Assembly (NCBI RefSeq): GCF_016698665.1
Contig: NZ_CP068046.1
Span: forward strand, 2,046,001 to 2,110,000
Source of the DNA: Devosia rhizoryzae
GTDB lineage: Bacteria; Pseudomonadota; Alphaproteobacteria; Rhizobiales; Devosiaceae
DNA: 64,000 bases
Direction: 5' to 3'
Shown: positions 8,667-16,801 of the stretch, piece by piece
How positions within the stretch are numbered: position 1 is the stretch's first letter
How the letters are laid out: every line of letters begins with the position of its first letter
Position numbers and translations under genes: made by a program
The notes under the pieces: generated by a model
The model's input: the letters and a program-made list of their open reading frames with translations, nothing else
Told to the model about the DNA's origin: nothing
The model's database searches: none

Positions 8667-9815
8667 ATGAACGAGGCAGCGACGCGTCAGCGCTTCCTCA
8701 TCATTTCCAACGGCCACGGCGAAGATGCGATCGCCGCACAGCTGATCGCGCAGATGCCGCCGACCGTTTCGGTGGAAGCCTATCCGATGATCGGCAGCGG
8801 CAAGGCCTATGACGGCATATGCCGCGTCGTCGGTCCCCGCGCGACGCTGGCCTCGGAGGGCTGGCGCAATGTCAAAGGCTCGCTGCGGCGCGATGTGGTC
8901 AATGGCGGCCTTGGCACTGTGCCCCCTGCCCTCCAGTTTCTGCGCTCGATCCGGGGCCGCTACGACCGGCTGATCGTGATCGGCGACATGGTTGGCGTTC
9001 TGGCCTGCCTTCTTACCGGCAATCGCGAGCTGGTTTACCTCGATGTCTACAAGACCGGTGCGGCGCGGCTCTATTCCGGGCTGGAACGCTGGGCCATCCG
9101 GCGGACCTGCGACCTCGTGTTTTGTCGCGCCGACAACCTAGCAGCGCTCTTGAGGCAAGACGGCGTCGACGCAAGGGCGCCTGGCAATCTGATGATGGAT
9201 ACGATCCCGCGCGGGCAGTTCGATGCGGCGTCGCGGCGGCAAAAGCCTTTAGGGGTCACGCTGTTGCCAGGGAGCCGTGCGCTAACTGGGGAAAGCTTTG
9301 CGCTCCAGATTGCGGCGCTACGGACGGTGCCGGAAGACCTGCGGCCCGATGTGTTCCTGGCGGTCGCCGGAAGCGTCCAGGTGGACGAGCTGGCAAAGGC
9401 CGCCGGCTTGCAGCGGGAAGCCATGCTCAGCAGCGAGCCGGATGATCTCGGCATACTCAGCGACAGCACCATCACCGTCCACATGGCGCGCGGCCGGGCG
9501 ATGGGAAATCTGCTCGATGCCTCGGACGTGGTGCTGAGCCAGGCCGGCACGGCGAGCATCCAGTCGCTGGGCCTCGGCAAGCCGGTCATCACCTTCATCA
9601 ACCCACGCGACCGCCGCTCCCGCTTTGAAGACGAGCAAAACCTCTTCGGCGCGGCGCGGGTGGTGGTCGATGCCGAAGCCGAGGCCGTCGGCGCAGCCCT
9701 CACCAGGCTCTTGCGCGATGGCGACGAGCGGGCGCGACTGGGAGATATCGGCCGCGAACGTATTGGCGGTCCGGGGGCAATGAAGGCGGTGTTTGAGGCG
9801 CTGGCGCTGGGCTGA
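8667..9815 (+). CDS. Lipid-A-disaccharide synthase-related glycosyltransferase
   Basis: A 382-residue GT-B fold protein resembling the lipid-A-disaccharide-synthase-related family rather than canonical LpxB. Visible are an N-terminal ISNGHGEDAIAAQL motif (NGHGED is typical of this paralogous family), a central VTLLPGSRALTGESF and a C-terminal sugar-nucleotide region with DVVLSQAGTASIQSLGLGKP. Canonical LpxB starts with a GExSGD motif, which is absent. The acceptor is unknown; a role in envelope glycolipid synthesis is an inference. It follows the DUF2093 gene by 2 bases. Confidence 0.72.
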   Translation: MNEAATRQRFLIISNGHGEDAIAAQLIAQMPPTVSVEAYPMIGSGKAYDGICRVVGPRATLASEGWRNVKGSLRRDVVNGGLGTVPPALQFLRSIRGRYDRLIVIGDMVGVLACLLTGNRELVYLDVYKTGAARLYSGLERWAIRRTCDLVFCRADNLAALLRQDGVDARAPGNLMMDTIPRGQFDAASRRQKPLGVTLLPGSRALTGESFALQIAALRTVPEDLRPDVFLAVAGSVQVDELAKAAGLQREAMLSSEPDDLGILSDSTITVHMARGRAMGNLLDASDVVLSQAGTASIQSLGLGKPVITFINPRDRRSRFEDEQNLFGAARVVVDAEAEAVGAALTRLLRDGDERARLGDIGRERIGGPGAMKAVFEALALG

Positions 9816-9870
9816 GGCATCGTCCACCCCCTTCCGAGCGCCGCTAAGGTGCGGCGCACCTAAGCTCTGC

Positions 9871-10010
9871 TTGCCTTCCCCTCAAGGGGGAAGGTGAAGC
9901 CGGTGTATCTGGCCAGGATCTTGCCACGTCCCCGATGCTACCCTCCCCCTCTGAGGGGAGGGTACCGGAGCTTGGCCGAGGGCTTAGCGAAGGTAGGGAG
10001 GGGGTGCCTT
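9871..10010. repeat. Interspersed palindromic repeat, family C, copy 1
   Basis: About 140 bp of non-coding DNA between convergent genes. It contains CCTTCCCCTCAAGGGGGAAGG at its left end and TACCCTCCCCCTCTGAGGGG followed by GGGTACC in the middle, then GCTTGGCCGAGGGCTTAGCG and an AGGGAGGGGGTG end. These are the C-rich/G-rich palindromes seen again at 28886-29015. It may act as a bidirectional transcript end. Confidence 0.7.
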
Positions 10011-10019
10011 GCTAAGGCT

Positions 10020-10259
10020 TTACGCCGCCGGCGTTTCGGGGTTCAGCAGGCGGTGCAGGTGGACGATGAAATAGCGCGTCTGGGCGCTGTCCACCGTTTG
10101 CTGCGCCTTTTGGCGCCACACGGCATAGGCAGAAGCATAGTTGGGGTAGACGCCGACGATATCGACCTGGTCGAGATCGGCAAAGGTGACGCCGTCGAGA
10201 CCTGAAAGCTCGCCGCCGATGACGAGGTGGAGAAGCTGCTTTTCCGCTTGTTCAGCCAT
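10020..10259 (-). CDS. DUF4170 family protein
   Basis: A 79-residue protein matching the DUF4170 family of alphaproteobacteria: LHLVIGGELSGLDGVTFADL, IVGVYPNYASAYAVWR and QTRYFIVHLHRLL. The function is unknown. The ATG at 10257-10259 is 3 bases downstream of the cysQ stop, so the two are cotranscribed. This pairing of DUF4170 with a CysQ-like phosphatase is common in the order, but no mechanism is known to me. Confidence 0.82.
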   Translation of the reverse strand: MAEQAEKQLLHLVIGGELSGLDGVTFADLDQVDIVGVYPNYASAYAVWRQKAQQTVDSAQTRYFIVHLHRLLNPETPAA

Positions 10260-10262
10260 GTT

Positions 10263-11099
10263 TCATCCGTTCGATCTGGATTGGTCACTGACGTCGCCTG
10301 GGCAGCCGTAAACCTTGAGCAGGGCTGCGTGGACGGTGGGTTTTAGGCTCATGTCGCTGATGGCGGCAAGCGCCCCGTGGCGCACATCTCGTTTGTTGAA
10401 TTGTGGGAACCCAACGCAGACATCGGCAAAGTCGAGCCCGCATTCGCTGAGGATCACGGCGGCGCCGGCAATATCCCAATCCTGCGCGCCGCGGCGGGCG
10501 ACGGCGGCATCGAGCCGGCCGGTGGCGACCTGCACCATACGATAGGCCAGTGAGCCATAGGCGGGACCGCGCTCGTAATCGAGCCCGGCTGCCTGCATTT
10601 CCTGATGCACTGCCCCGGGTGCCGGGATCAGCGGCGAGGCGCCTGCGCGCCGGGAGCGCACCATGGGCTCACCATTATACTTGGCGCCACCGCCCTTGGA
10701 GGCTTCATAAAACTCGTTGCGCGCCGGGGCATAGACGACACCGGCTACGGCAACGCCATTTTCGACCACGGCGAGTGAGACCGTCCAGTAATCCTCGCCG
10801 CGCAAAAATGCCCGCGTGCCATCGATCGGATCGACGACGAAGACCCGTTCGCAATCGAGGCGGCTCGGATTGTCGGCGGTCTCTTCGCTCAGCCAGCCAT
10901 AATGGGGCCGCGCCTTGAGGAGGTTTGCCGCGAGAAAACGGTCAACAAGAATATCGGCCTCGCTGACGGGCGAGTCATTTTCCTTGGACCAGGACTTTAC
11001 CGGCTGGCGAAAAAAGCCCGAGGCGATGATGCCCGCCGCAACCGCGGAGGAGCGGAGCAGTTCGAGATCTTCAGCATAGGGGGGAGCAAAAGCCGGCAT
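10263..11099 (-). CDS. cysQ: 3'(2'),5'-bisphosphate nucleotidase (CysQ-like)
   Basis: A 278-residue inositol monophosphatase superfamily enzyme that probably hydrolyses 3'-phosphoadenosine 5'-phosphate made during sulfate assimilation. Metal-binding motifs are intact: LSEETADN, the VDPIDGTRAFLRG signature and a late WDIAGAAVILSECG. I start at the ATG at 11099; the open frame extends 29 codons further upstream but that part is unlike the family. It is the first of two genes with DUF4170. A role as another sugar-phosphate phosphatase cannot be excluded from sequence alone. Confidence 0.85.
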   Translation of the reverse strand: MPAFAPPYAEDLELLRSSAVAAGIIASGFFRQPVKSWSKENDSPVSEADILVDRFLAANLLKARPHYGWLSEETADNPSRLDCERVFVVDPIDGTRAFLRGEDYWTVSLAVVENGVAVAGVVYAPARNEFYEASKGGGAKYNGEPMVRSRRAGASPLIPAPGAVHQEMQAAGLDYERGPAYGSLAYRMVQVATGRLDAAVARRGAQDWDIAGAAVILSECGLDFADVCVGFPQFNKRDVRHGALAAISDMSLKPTVHAALLKVYGCPGDVSDQSRSNG

Positions 11100-11356
11100 A
11101 TTGCCTGGCCTTTTAGGCCGGGCGCCGGGCTTGGGCAAGGGAGCGCACGACCAGCTGCGGTCACAGCACGGTAAACGGGTCTGCAAGCGACGCGGTTAAG
11201 AGCCTATGACTAGGTGCAACACACCGCTAACCCTCCGGGAAAACAACATAAATTTAACCGAGCCGATTAAGGCGGCAGGTAAGGGGGCGGGGTAGATTGG
11301 CCTCACAAACGAAGAGCAAAAAAAGACGCTCTCGAAGTTACAGGAAGGCTTTGGAA

Positions 11357-11872
11357 ATGATGCATGGCGTTGCGATGGAAGGATCGTCGGTAGTCTTGGC
11401 GTTCGGCCGCTCGGCTCTGGCTGAGCGCCGGTTTGTAGCTGCCAACGACAACGGCCCCAAGGATCCGGTGAAGACCGTGACGGTGCGCAAGCAGCTCGAA
11501 CAGAGCGGCGTGGCCATCAAGATCAAGGTGCCGGTGACCGAGTTCATCGGTGTCGCCGTGGCGACCAGCATTTCGGAAGAAGGCGTTCTTACAAGCGCGA
11601 TTGAGTTGGTGCATTCCGACTTCGAGCTCAACTACAAGGTCTTCGAAGAAGAGGGCAATCACAACGTCGTCGCCGAATGGCAGAACTGGGGCAAGAAACT
11701 CCGCCTGCCGCTCTTCATCAAGGCCGGCGACGGCTCCTACCTGCCCTATTCGCAGCAGGTCGATGGCGTCATGCTCGGCCAGCCCGCGCCACGCCGCAAG
11801 CTCGCCGCCGAAGCCGCCCGCCGTCCCAGGTTTCTAAACCGCCGTCAGCCTGGGCAGGCTGACACGCTCTAA
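11357..11872 (+). CDS. Conserved hypothetical protein (possibly DUF6101-like)
   Basis: A 171-residue basic protein without a domain I recognise with confidence. It may belong to a DUF6101-type family found next to ubiA in this order, but that is from memory of gene order. It has no signal peptide or membrane helix; the C-terminus is Arg-rich (RRKLAAEAARRPRF). I start at the ATG at 11357, 8 bases after an AGGAAGG site. A TTG 20 codons upstream is in frame, but the codons between have low third-position GC unlike the rest of the gene. A clear terminator follows. Confidence 0.6.
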   Translation: MMHGVAMEGSSVVLAFGRSALAERRFVAANDNGPKDPVKTVTVRKQLEQSGVAIKIKVPVTEFIGVAVATSISEEGVLTSAIELVHSDFELNYKVFEEEGNHNVVAEWQNWGKKLRLPLFIKAGDGSYLPYSQQVDGVMLGQPAPRRKLAAEAARRPRFLNRRQPGQADTL

Positions 11873-11902
11873 CTTTTTCTGCTGCCTCCAAAGCAAGTTG
11901 AA

Positions 11903-11940
11903 GGGGTCGACCGGTGGTGCGGTCGGCCCTTTTGGCTTTT
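11903..11940 (+). terminator. Rho-independent terminator
   Basis: A 9-bp stem GGGTCGACC / GGTCGGCCC with one G-T pair and an 8-nt loop is followed by TTTTGGCTTTT. It lies 31 bases after the stop of the hypothetical gene ending at 11872. Confidence 0.7.
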
Positions 11941-11950
11941 GGTAGGATGC

Positions 11951-12055
11951 AACCCCCACCCCGCCTCCCCCTGCAGAAGGGGGAGGAGTTCCATTGTGCC
12001 TAAACCACCGGTCGAGCTCCTCCCCCGTCTTCCGGGGGAGGTTGGGTGGGGGTCT
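11951..12055. repeat. Interspersed palindromic repeat, family C, copy 2
   Basis: A 105-bp inverted element between convergent genes. Outer arms are CCCCCACCC...GGGTGGGGG; inner palindromes are CTCCCCCTGCAGAAGGGGGA and CTCCCCCGTCTTCCGGGGGA. A close copy lies at 19591-19711. It ends four bases before the ubiA stop codon. Confidence 0.85.
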
Positions 12056-12058
12056 AGC

Positions 12059-12985
12059 TTACCAAACCCACTCCGCCAGCATTGCCAGCGTCAGCGCGAT
12101 CCCGACATAATGGTTGTTCTTGAACCTCAGCAACGGATTGCCAGGAGCTGCCGCGTTCAGCGCCCATAATTGCCAGGCGAGCAGTCCGGCGGAGACCAGC
12201 GAAAGGGTCGAGAAAACCAACCCGCCACTGGCCATGAGCACGGCGATATTCCACAGGAGAAACGCCCCGGCATAGAGCACGGCGACGGCGGGGCGAACAT
12301 TGGCGCCGAACAGGCGGGCCGTGGATTTGACGCCGACCAGGGCATCGTCCTCGACGTCCTGAAGCGCATAGATGGTGTCGTAGCCTATGACCCACAGAAT
12401 GGTGCCAGCGTAAAGCAGCACCGGCGCCCAGCCCAGGCCGCCGGTCTGGCTCGACCAGCCGACCAGGGCGCCGAAGGAGAAGGCAAGGCCCAGAAAAAGC
12501 TGCGGCCACCAGGTGATGCGCTTCATGAAGGGGTAGATCGCGACCAGCACCAGCGAGGCGATAGAGGCGTAAACGGTGAAGCGGTTGAACTGGAAGAGAA
12601 TGGCCGAAGCGAGGAGCGCCTGCGCCACGAGGAAATAGAGCGCCTCCATGGTGGTGACCTGGCCGGAGGGGATTGGCCGCGAGCGGGTGCGGGCCACCTG
12701 CATATCGATGTCGCGATCGACGATGTCGTTAAAGGTGCAGCCGGCGCCACGCATCAATACCGCACCGAAAAACATCAGGATCGCGGCCCACCAGCCAAAT
12801 CCCAGGTCCGGAAAGGCGACGGCCGCCAAGCCTATGCCCCAGGCGCAGGGCCAGAACAGGAGCCAAAAGCCGATCGGCCGATCCCAGCGGGCGAGGCGCC
12901 CATAGGGTTTGACGCGTTCGGGGGCGTAGCGATCGAGCCAGTTGGTGGGCCGGGCGTCGGCGACGGTGGTGGTTTGCTCGGGCAT
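12059..12985 (-). CDS. ubiA: 4-hydroxybenzoate polyprenyltransferase
   Basis: A 308-residue membrane prenyltransferase that joins 4-hydroxybenzoate to the polyprenyl tail in ubiquinone synthesis. Both Asp-rich motifs are visible: NDIVDRDIDMQVARTRSRP and YDTIYALQDVEDDALVG, plus the RYAPERVKPYGRLARWDRP entry typical of alphaproteobacterial UbiA. About nine membrane helices are predicted. I start at the ATG at 12985; an ATG 12 codons upstream lies close to a repeat and adds residues unlike the family. Its promoter region is almost entirely occupied by a repeat shared with divergent rsmE. Confidence 0.94.
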   Translation of the reverse strand: MPEQTTTVADARPTNWLDRYAPERVKPYGRLARWDRPIGFWLLFWPCAWGIGLAAVAFPDLGFGWWAAILMFFGAVLMRGAGCTFNDIVDRDIDMQVARTRSRPIPSGQVTTMEALYFLVAQALLASAILFQFNRFTVYASIASLVLVAIYPFMKRITWWPQLFLGLAFSFGALVGWSSQTGGLGWAPVLLYAGTILWVIGYDTIYALQDVEDDALVGVKSTARLFGANVRPAVAVLYAGAFLLWNIAVLMASGGLVFSTLSLVSAGLLAWQLWALNAAAPGNPLLRFKNNHYVGIALTLAMLAEWVW

Positions 12986-13002
12986 GGTTGCTCTGGTGCA
13001 AG

Positions 13003-13121
13003 CGACCTCGTCCTTCGACAAGCTCAGGATGAGGTCTCACGAAACATCAGAGTCACGTCTACTCTAAACGCGGCAGACACAGTAGACCTCATGGTGAGCC
13101 TGTCGAACCACGAGGTCGTGG
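13003..13121. repeat. Interspersed inverted repeat, family A, copy 1 (in a divergent promoter)
   Basis: Two inverted arms of about 35 bp (13003-13037, GACCTCGTCCTTCGACAAGC...; 13084-13121, AGACCTCATGGTGAGCCTGT...) flank about 46 bp. Other copies are at 30031-30124 and 60690-60725. This copy fills most of the 155-bp gap between divergent ubiA and rsmE, so it must contain or border their promoters. Confidence 0.88.
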
Positions 13122-13140
13122 CAGTTTGCCACGGATGAAG

Positions 13141-13881
13141 ATGCCCCGCTCCCACGCCACCCTGCCTCGCCTTTATGTGCAGCCTGATCTTTCTGCCGGC
13201 GCCGCGTTGACGCTTGAAAAGGAGCAGTCGCTCTACCTTGCCGCAGTGCTGCGAAAAAGCGTGGGCGATGAGGTGGTGCTGTTCAACGGCCGCGATGGGG
13301 CTTGGCTGTGCCGGCTGACAAGCGATGCCAAGAAGTCGGTGACGTTGGAAACGGTCGAGCAGATCGCCGCGCAGACGCCGCCATCGGACCTTTGGTATGG
13401 CTTTGCGCCGCTCAAGAACGAGCGGCTCGATTACGTGATCCAGAAAGCGGTGGAGATGGGCGCCGGCACGATCCAGCCGGTGATGACGCAGTTTACTCAG
13501 GTGCATCGGCTGAAAATCGAGCGGCTTTCGGCCAACGCCATCGAGGCGGCAGAGCAGTGCGAAGTGTTGAGCGTGCCAACCATTGCGCCGGAAGTGACGC
13601 TCGAGCGGTTGCTAGATGGCTGGGATCCAGCGCGCAAGCTGATCTTTGCCGACGAAGGCGAGGCTTCCTCATCGCCGGTTGTGGCGCTGGAAAAGCTGCG
13701 GGGCACTCCAATCGGCCTGCTGGTCGGCCCGGAGGGTGGATTTTCGGACGCGGAGCGCGCGAAACTTCATGCCTTGCCCTTCGTTGTGCCCATTAGTCTC
13801 GGACCGCGAATTTTGCGCGCCGATACGGCGGCAGTAGCTGCGTTAGCGGTGATTCAAGCCACCATCGGCGACTGGCGATAA
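13141..13881 (+). CDS. rsmE: 16S rRNA (uracil-1498-N3)-methyltransferase
   Basis: A 246-residue SPOUT-class methyltransferase that methylates U1498 in the decoding region of 16S rRNA using S-adenosylmethionine. An N-terminal PUA-like part (LPRLYVQP) precedes the trefoil-knot domain with LLVGPEGGFSDAE and LGPRILRADTAAVAALAV, both diagnostic. Two closely spaced ATG codons (13135, 13141) and a TTG at 13126 could start it. I use 13141 because the conserved region begins shortly after, with no strong ribosome site to decide. It is followed 72 bases later by gshA. Confidence 0.94.
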   Translation: MPRSHATLPRLYVQPDLSAGAALTLEKEQSLYLAAVLRKSVGDEVVLFNGRDGAWLCRLTSDAKKSVTLETVEQIAAQTPPSDLWYGFAPLKNERLDYVIQKAVEMGAGTIQPVMTQFTQVHRLKIERLSANAIEAAEQCEVLSVPTIAPEVTLERLLDGWDPARKLIFADEGEASSSPVVALEKLRGTPIGLLVGPEGGFSDAERAKLHALPFVVPISLGPRILRADTAAVAALAVIQATIGDWR

Positions 13882-13953
13882 AGGCGATTGCTTTCCGGCC
13901 CGCCCTCGCTATTTTCGCGCCAAGTTTTTCGAAGCCTGAACCAAGAGGGCCCC

Positions 13954-15324
13954 ATGGCCGGCGCCGACACCTTTTCGCCTCCAATCGAATCGCGGGCCGA
14001 CCTGATCGAGGCGATGGAGCGCGGCAGCAAGCCGGCCGAACAGTGGCGCATCGGCACTGAGCACGAAAAGCACGTGTTCCATACCAATCCGCTGCGCCCC
14101 GTGGCCTATGAAGGTCCACAGGGCATTCGTGCGCTGCTCGATGGCGTCGAGCGCGAAACCGGCTGGGTGCCGTTCTACGATCGCGAGAACCCAATCGGGC
14201 TGCGCAACAACGAGGTCGCGGGCGGGATCTCGCTCGAGCCCGGCGGGCAGTTTGAGCTCTCCGGCGCACCGATGGCCGACCTTCATGGCACCGCCGCAGA
14301 GCTCGACGAGCATTTGCGCGTGGTCAAGAAAGTCGCCGAGCCGCTCGATATCCATTTTCTGGGACTTGGTGTGACGCCGCTTTGGTCCGTGGATCAAATA
14401 GAAGCCATGCCCAAGTCGCGCTATGCGATCATGACCAAATATATGGGCGAAACGGGAACGCTCGGCACGTCGATGATGTACCGCTCCTGCACGGTGCAGA
14501 CCAATCTCGACTTCTCCGACGAAGCCGACATGGTCAAGAAGCTGCGCGTTTCGGTGGCGCTGCAGCCGATCGCCACGGCGCTTTTTGCCAACTCGCCCTT
14601 TGTCGACGGGCGCGACAGCGGCTTTTTGAGCTTCCGAAGCGAAATCTGGCGCAATACCGATGCCGATCGCACCGGCATGTTGCCCTTTGCCTTCGAAAGC
14701 GGCTTCGGCTTTGAGCAATATGCAGATTATGCGCTCGACGTGCCGATGTATTTTGTTATCCGCGACGGGAAGTATGTGAACGTCGCGGGCGAGAGTTTTC
14801 GCGACTTTTTGGACGGTAAGTTGCCCCAGTTGCCGGGCGACAAGCCCACGATCAAGGATTGGGAGGATCACCTTTCGACCCTGTTCCCGGAAGTGCGGCT
14901 CAAGCAGTTCCTTGAAATGCGCGGCGCCGACATGGGCGATCGCGATCATGTCGTGGCGCTCTCGGCCTTCTGGACCGGGCTTCTCTACGACGACATCTCG
15001 CTCGAAGCGGCTTGGGAACTGGTCAAGGACTGGACCGACGAAGATCGCGATTACTTGCGCCGCGAAGTGCCGCGGCTGGGTCTGGCGACGCCGTTCGATC
15101 GCTCCACCATTTTCGACGTGGCCGCGCAGGCGGTTGGGATTTCGGAAGCAGGCCTCGTTCGCCGCAACCGGCTCGATACGCAAGGGCGCGACGAGTCGAT
15201 CTTCATGAAGCCGCTTGAAGAAACGATCCGCAGCGGCAAGACCCCGGCCGAGCGTTGGCTCGAAAAGTTCAACGGATCCTGGGCGGGCGACGTGACGCCG
15301 GTGTTCCGCGAAGCGGAGATGTAG
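13954..15324 (+). CDS. gshA: Glutamate--cysteine ligase
   Basis: A 456-residue ligase for the first step of glutathione synthesis, of the plant/alphaproteobacterial class. Family marks are RIGTEHEKHVF near residue 35, EVAGGISLEPGGQFELSG near 95 and MYRSCTVQTNLDFSDEADM near 180. Redox-linked cysteines are known in the plant enzymes; whether they matter here is not visible. I use the ATG at 13954 following CAAGAGGGCCCC; the frame is open 22 codons further upstream, without similarity to the family. It lies between rsmE and purD on the same strand. Confidence 0.95.
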   Translation: MAGADTFSPPIESRADLIEAMERGSKPAEQWRIGTEHEKHVFHTNPLRPVAYEGPQGIRALLDGVERETGWVPFYDRENPIGLRNNEVAGGISLEPGGQFELSGAPMADLHGTAAELDEHLRVVKKVAEPLDIHFLGLGVTPLWSVDQIEAMPKSRYAIMTKYMGETGTLGTSMMYRSCTVQTNLDFSDEADMVKKLRVSVALQPIATALFANSPFVDGRDSGFLSFRSEIWRNTDADRTGMLPFAFESGFGFEQYADYALDVPMYFVIRDGKYVNVAGESFRDFLDGKLPQLPGDKPTIKDWEDHLSTLFPEVRLKQFLEMRGADMGDRDHVVALSAFWTGLLYDDISLEAAWELVKDWTDEDRDYLRREVPRLGLATPFDRSTIFDVAAQAVGISEAGLVRRNRLDTQGRDESIFMKPLEETIRSGKTPAERWLEKFNGSWAGDVTPVFREAEM

Positions 15325-15384
15325 CGACGGCTTGCCACCCTGCTCGCACTGGTGCATCACGCATTGGGCAGCAGGGAGGCGACA

Positions 15385-16659
15385 ATGCGCGTTTTGATCA
15401 TCGGTTCTGGTGGGCGCGAGCATGCGCTGGCCTGGAAGATCGCGCAATCGCCGCTGGTCGAGGCCTTGTTCGTCGCGCCTGGAAATGGCGGGACCGAGAA
15501 GGTCGCGACCAACCTCCCCATCGACATCAATGACCATCAGGCGGTGATCGCTGCGGCACGCGACAACAACGTGGATTTCGTCGTCGTTGGGCCCGATGCG
15601 CAGGTGGTTGCCGGGCTTGGCGATGATGTACGGGCAGCGGGGATCGACTGTTTCTGCCCAAGCGCTGCCGCCGGGCAGCTCGAAGGCTCCAAGAGTTTCA
15701 CCAAGGCCCTTTGCGACGAATACGACATCCCGACGGCGCGCTATCGGCGGTTCGAGGATGAGGCTTCGGCGCTGGCCTATATCTATGCCGAGGGCGCGCC
15801 GATCGTCATCAAGGCCGATGGCCTTGCGGCAGGCAAGGGTGTCACCGTGGCGATGAGCGTCGAAGAGGCCGAGGAAGCCGTGATCGACTGCTTTTCGGGC
15901 GCGTTCGGCACGTCCGGTGCAGCCGTCGTCATCGAGGAGTTCATGGAAGGCGAGGAAGTCTCGCTGTTCGTGCTCTGCGATGGCGAGACCATTCTGCCGC
16001 TGACCACGGCACAGGATCATAAGCGCGCCTTCGATGGCGATGTCGGGCCAAATACCGGCGGCATGGGCGCCTATTCGCCGGCACCGGTGATGCGCCGGAC
16101 CGAGTTCGACGAAACGATAGCGCGGATCATAGAGCCGACGGTGCGCGGCATGGCAAAGCGCGGGACGCCGTTCCAGGGCGTGCTCTTTGCCGGTCTGATG
16201 CTGACCGACGAGGGGCCAAAGCTCGTCGAATACAATGCTCGTTTCGGCGATCCGGAATGCCAGGTGATGATGATGCGGATGGAAAGCGACGTCGTGCCGC
16301 TGCTTCACGCCGTGGCGACCGGCACGCTCAAGGGGCACGACGTCCAGTGGAAAGACGCCTTCGCCTTAACCGTGGTCATGGCCACCAAGGGCTACCCCGG
16401 CGACTACGGCAAGGGCAGCGAAATTCTGTTCCCAGATCAGTTAGATGACGAAATGCTGACAGTGTTTCATGCCGGAACAAAGCGAGACGGAAACCGTTTG
16501 ATTGCCAATGGCGGACGCGTGCTCAACGTCACCGCCTTAGGGGGTTCGGTTTCCGAGGCGCAGCAGCGTGCTTACGCAGGCGTGGACAAGATTGTTTGGC
16601 CAGAAGGCTTTTGCCGCCGAGACATCGGCTGGCGGGAGCGCGCGCGGGAACAGGCCTGA
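15385..16659 (+). CDS. purD: Phosphoribosylamine--glycine ligase
   Basis: A 424-residue ATP-grasp enzyme of purine synthesis that makes glycinamide ribonucleotide. The N-terminus LIIGSGGREHALAWKIAQS, the ATP-grasp segment VIKADGLAAGKGV and the metal-binding EYNARFGDPECQ are intact, and the length is normal. The ATG at 15385 is preceded by GGGAGG, which decides it over an ATG 11 codons upstream. An open frame on the same strand (+2) overlaps its last 90 bases but is the upstream extension of the next gene. Confidence 0.96.
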   Translation: MRVLIIGSGGREHALAWKIAQSPLVEALFVAPGNGGTEKVATNLPIDINDHQAVIAAARDNNVDFVVVGPDAQVVAGLGDDVRAAGIDCFCPSAAAGQLEGSKSFTKALCDEYDIPTARYRRFEDEASALAYIYAEGAPIVIKADGLAAGKGVTVAMSVEEAEEAVIDCFSGAFGTSGAAVVIEEFMEGEEVSLFVLCDGETILPLTTAQDHKRAFDGDVGPNTGGMGAYSPAPVMRRTEFDETIARIIEPTVRGMAKRGTPFQGVLFAGLMLTDEGPKLVEYNARFGDPECQVMMMRMESDVVPLLHAVATGTLKGHDVQWKDAFALTVVMATKGYPGDYGKGSEILFPDQLDDEMLTVFHAGTKRDGNRLIANGGRVLNVTALGGSVSEAQQRAYAGVDKIVWPEGFCRRDIGWRERAREQA

Positions 16660-16801
16660 ACCTTTCCTCAATCTCCCTGGCCTAGGCTCGCATCAAACCG
16701 TCTTTGACTACACGCAGCCGCAACGCCCGCTAACGCCTCTGCAATTCCGCGGTAAAGCGCTCGCAGACCGGCTGCGCTCCAAGGGAACGGAGCGAGGCAG
16801 G

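Noticed and set aside
11951..12055. A CRISPR array or tandem repeat
   Set aside because: The repeats are inverted, present as single elements and have no regular spacers.
13909..16338. A long open frame of about 800 codons on the minus strand opposite gshA and purD
   Set aside because: It is antisense to two complete well-known genes, has a His/Arg-rich composition typical of a shadow frame in GC-rich DNA and shows no domain.
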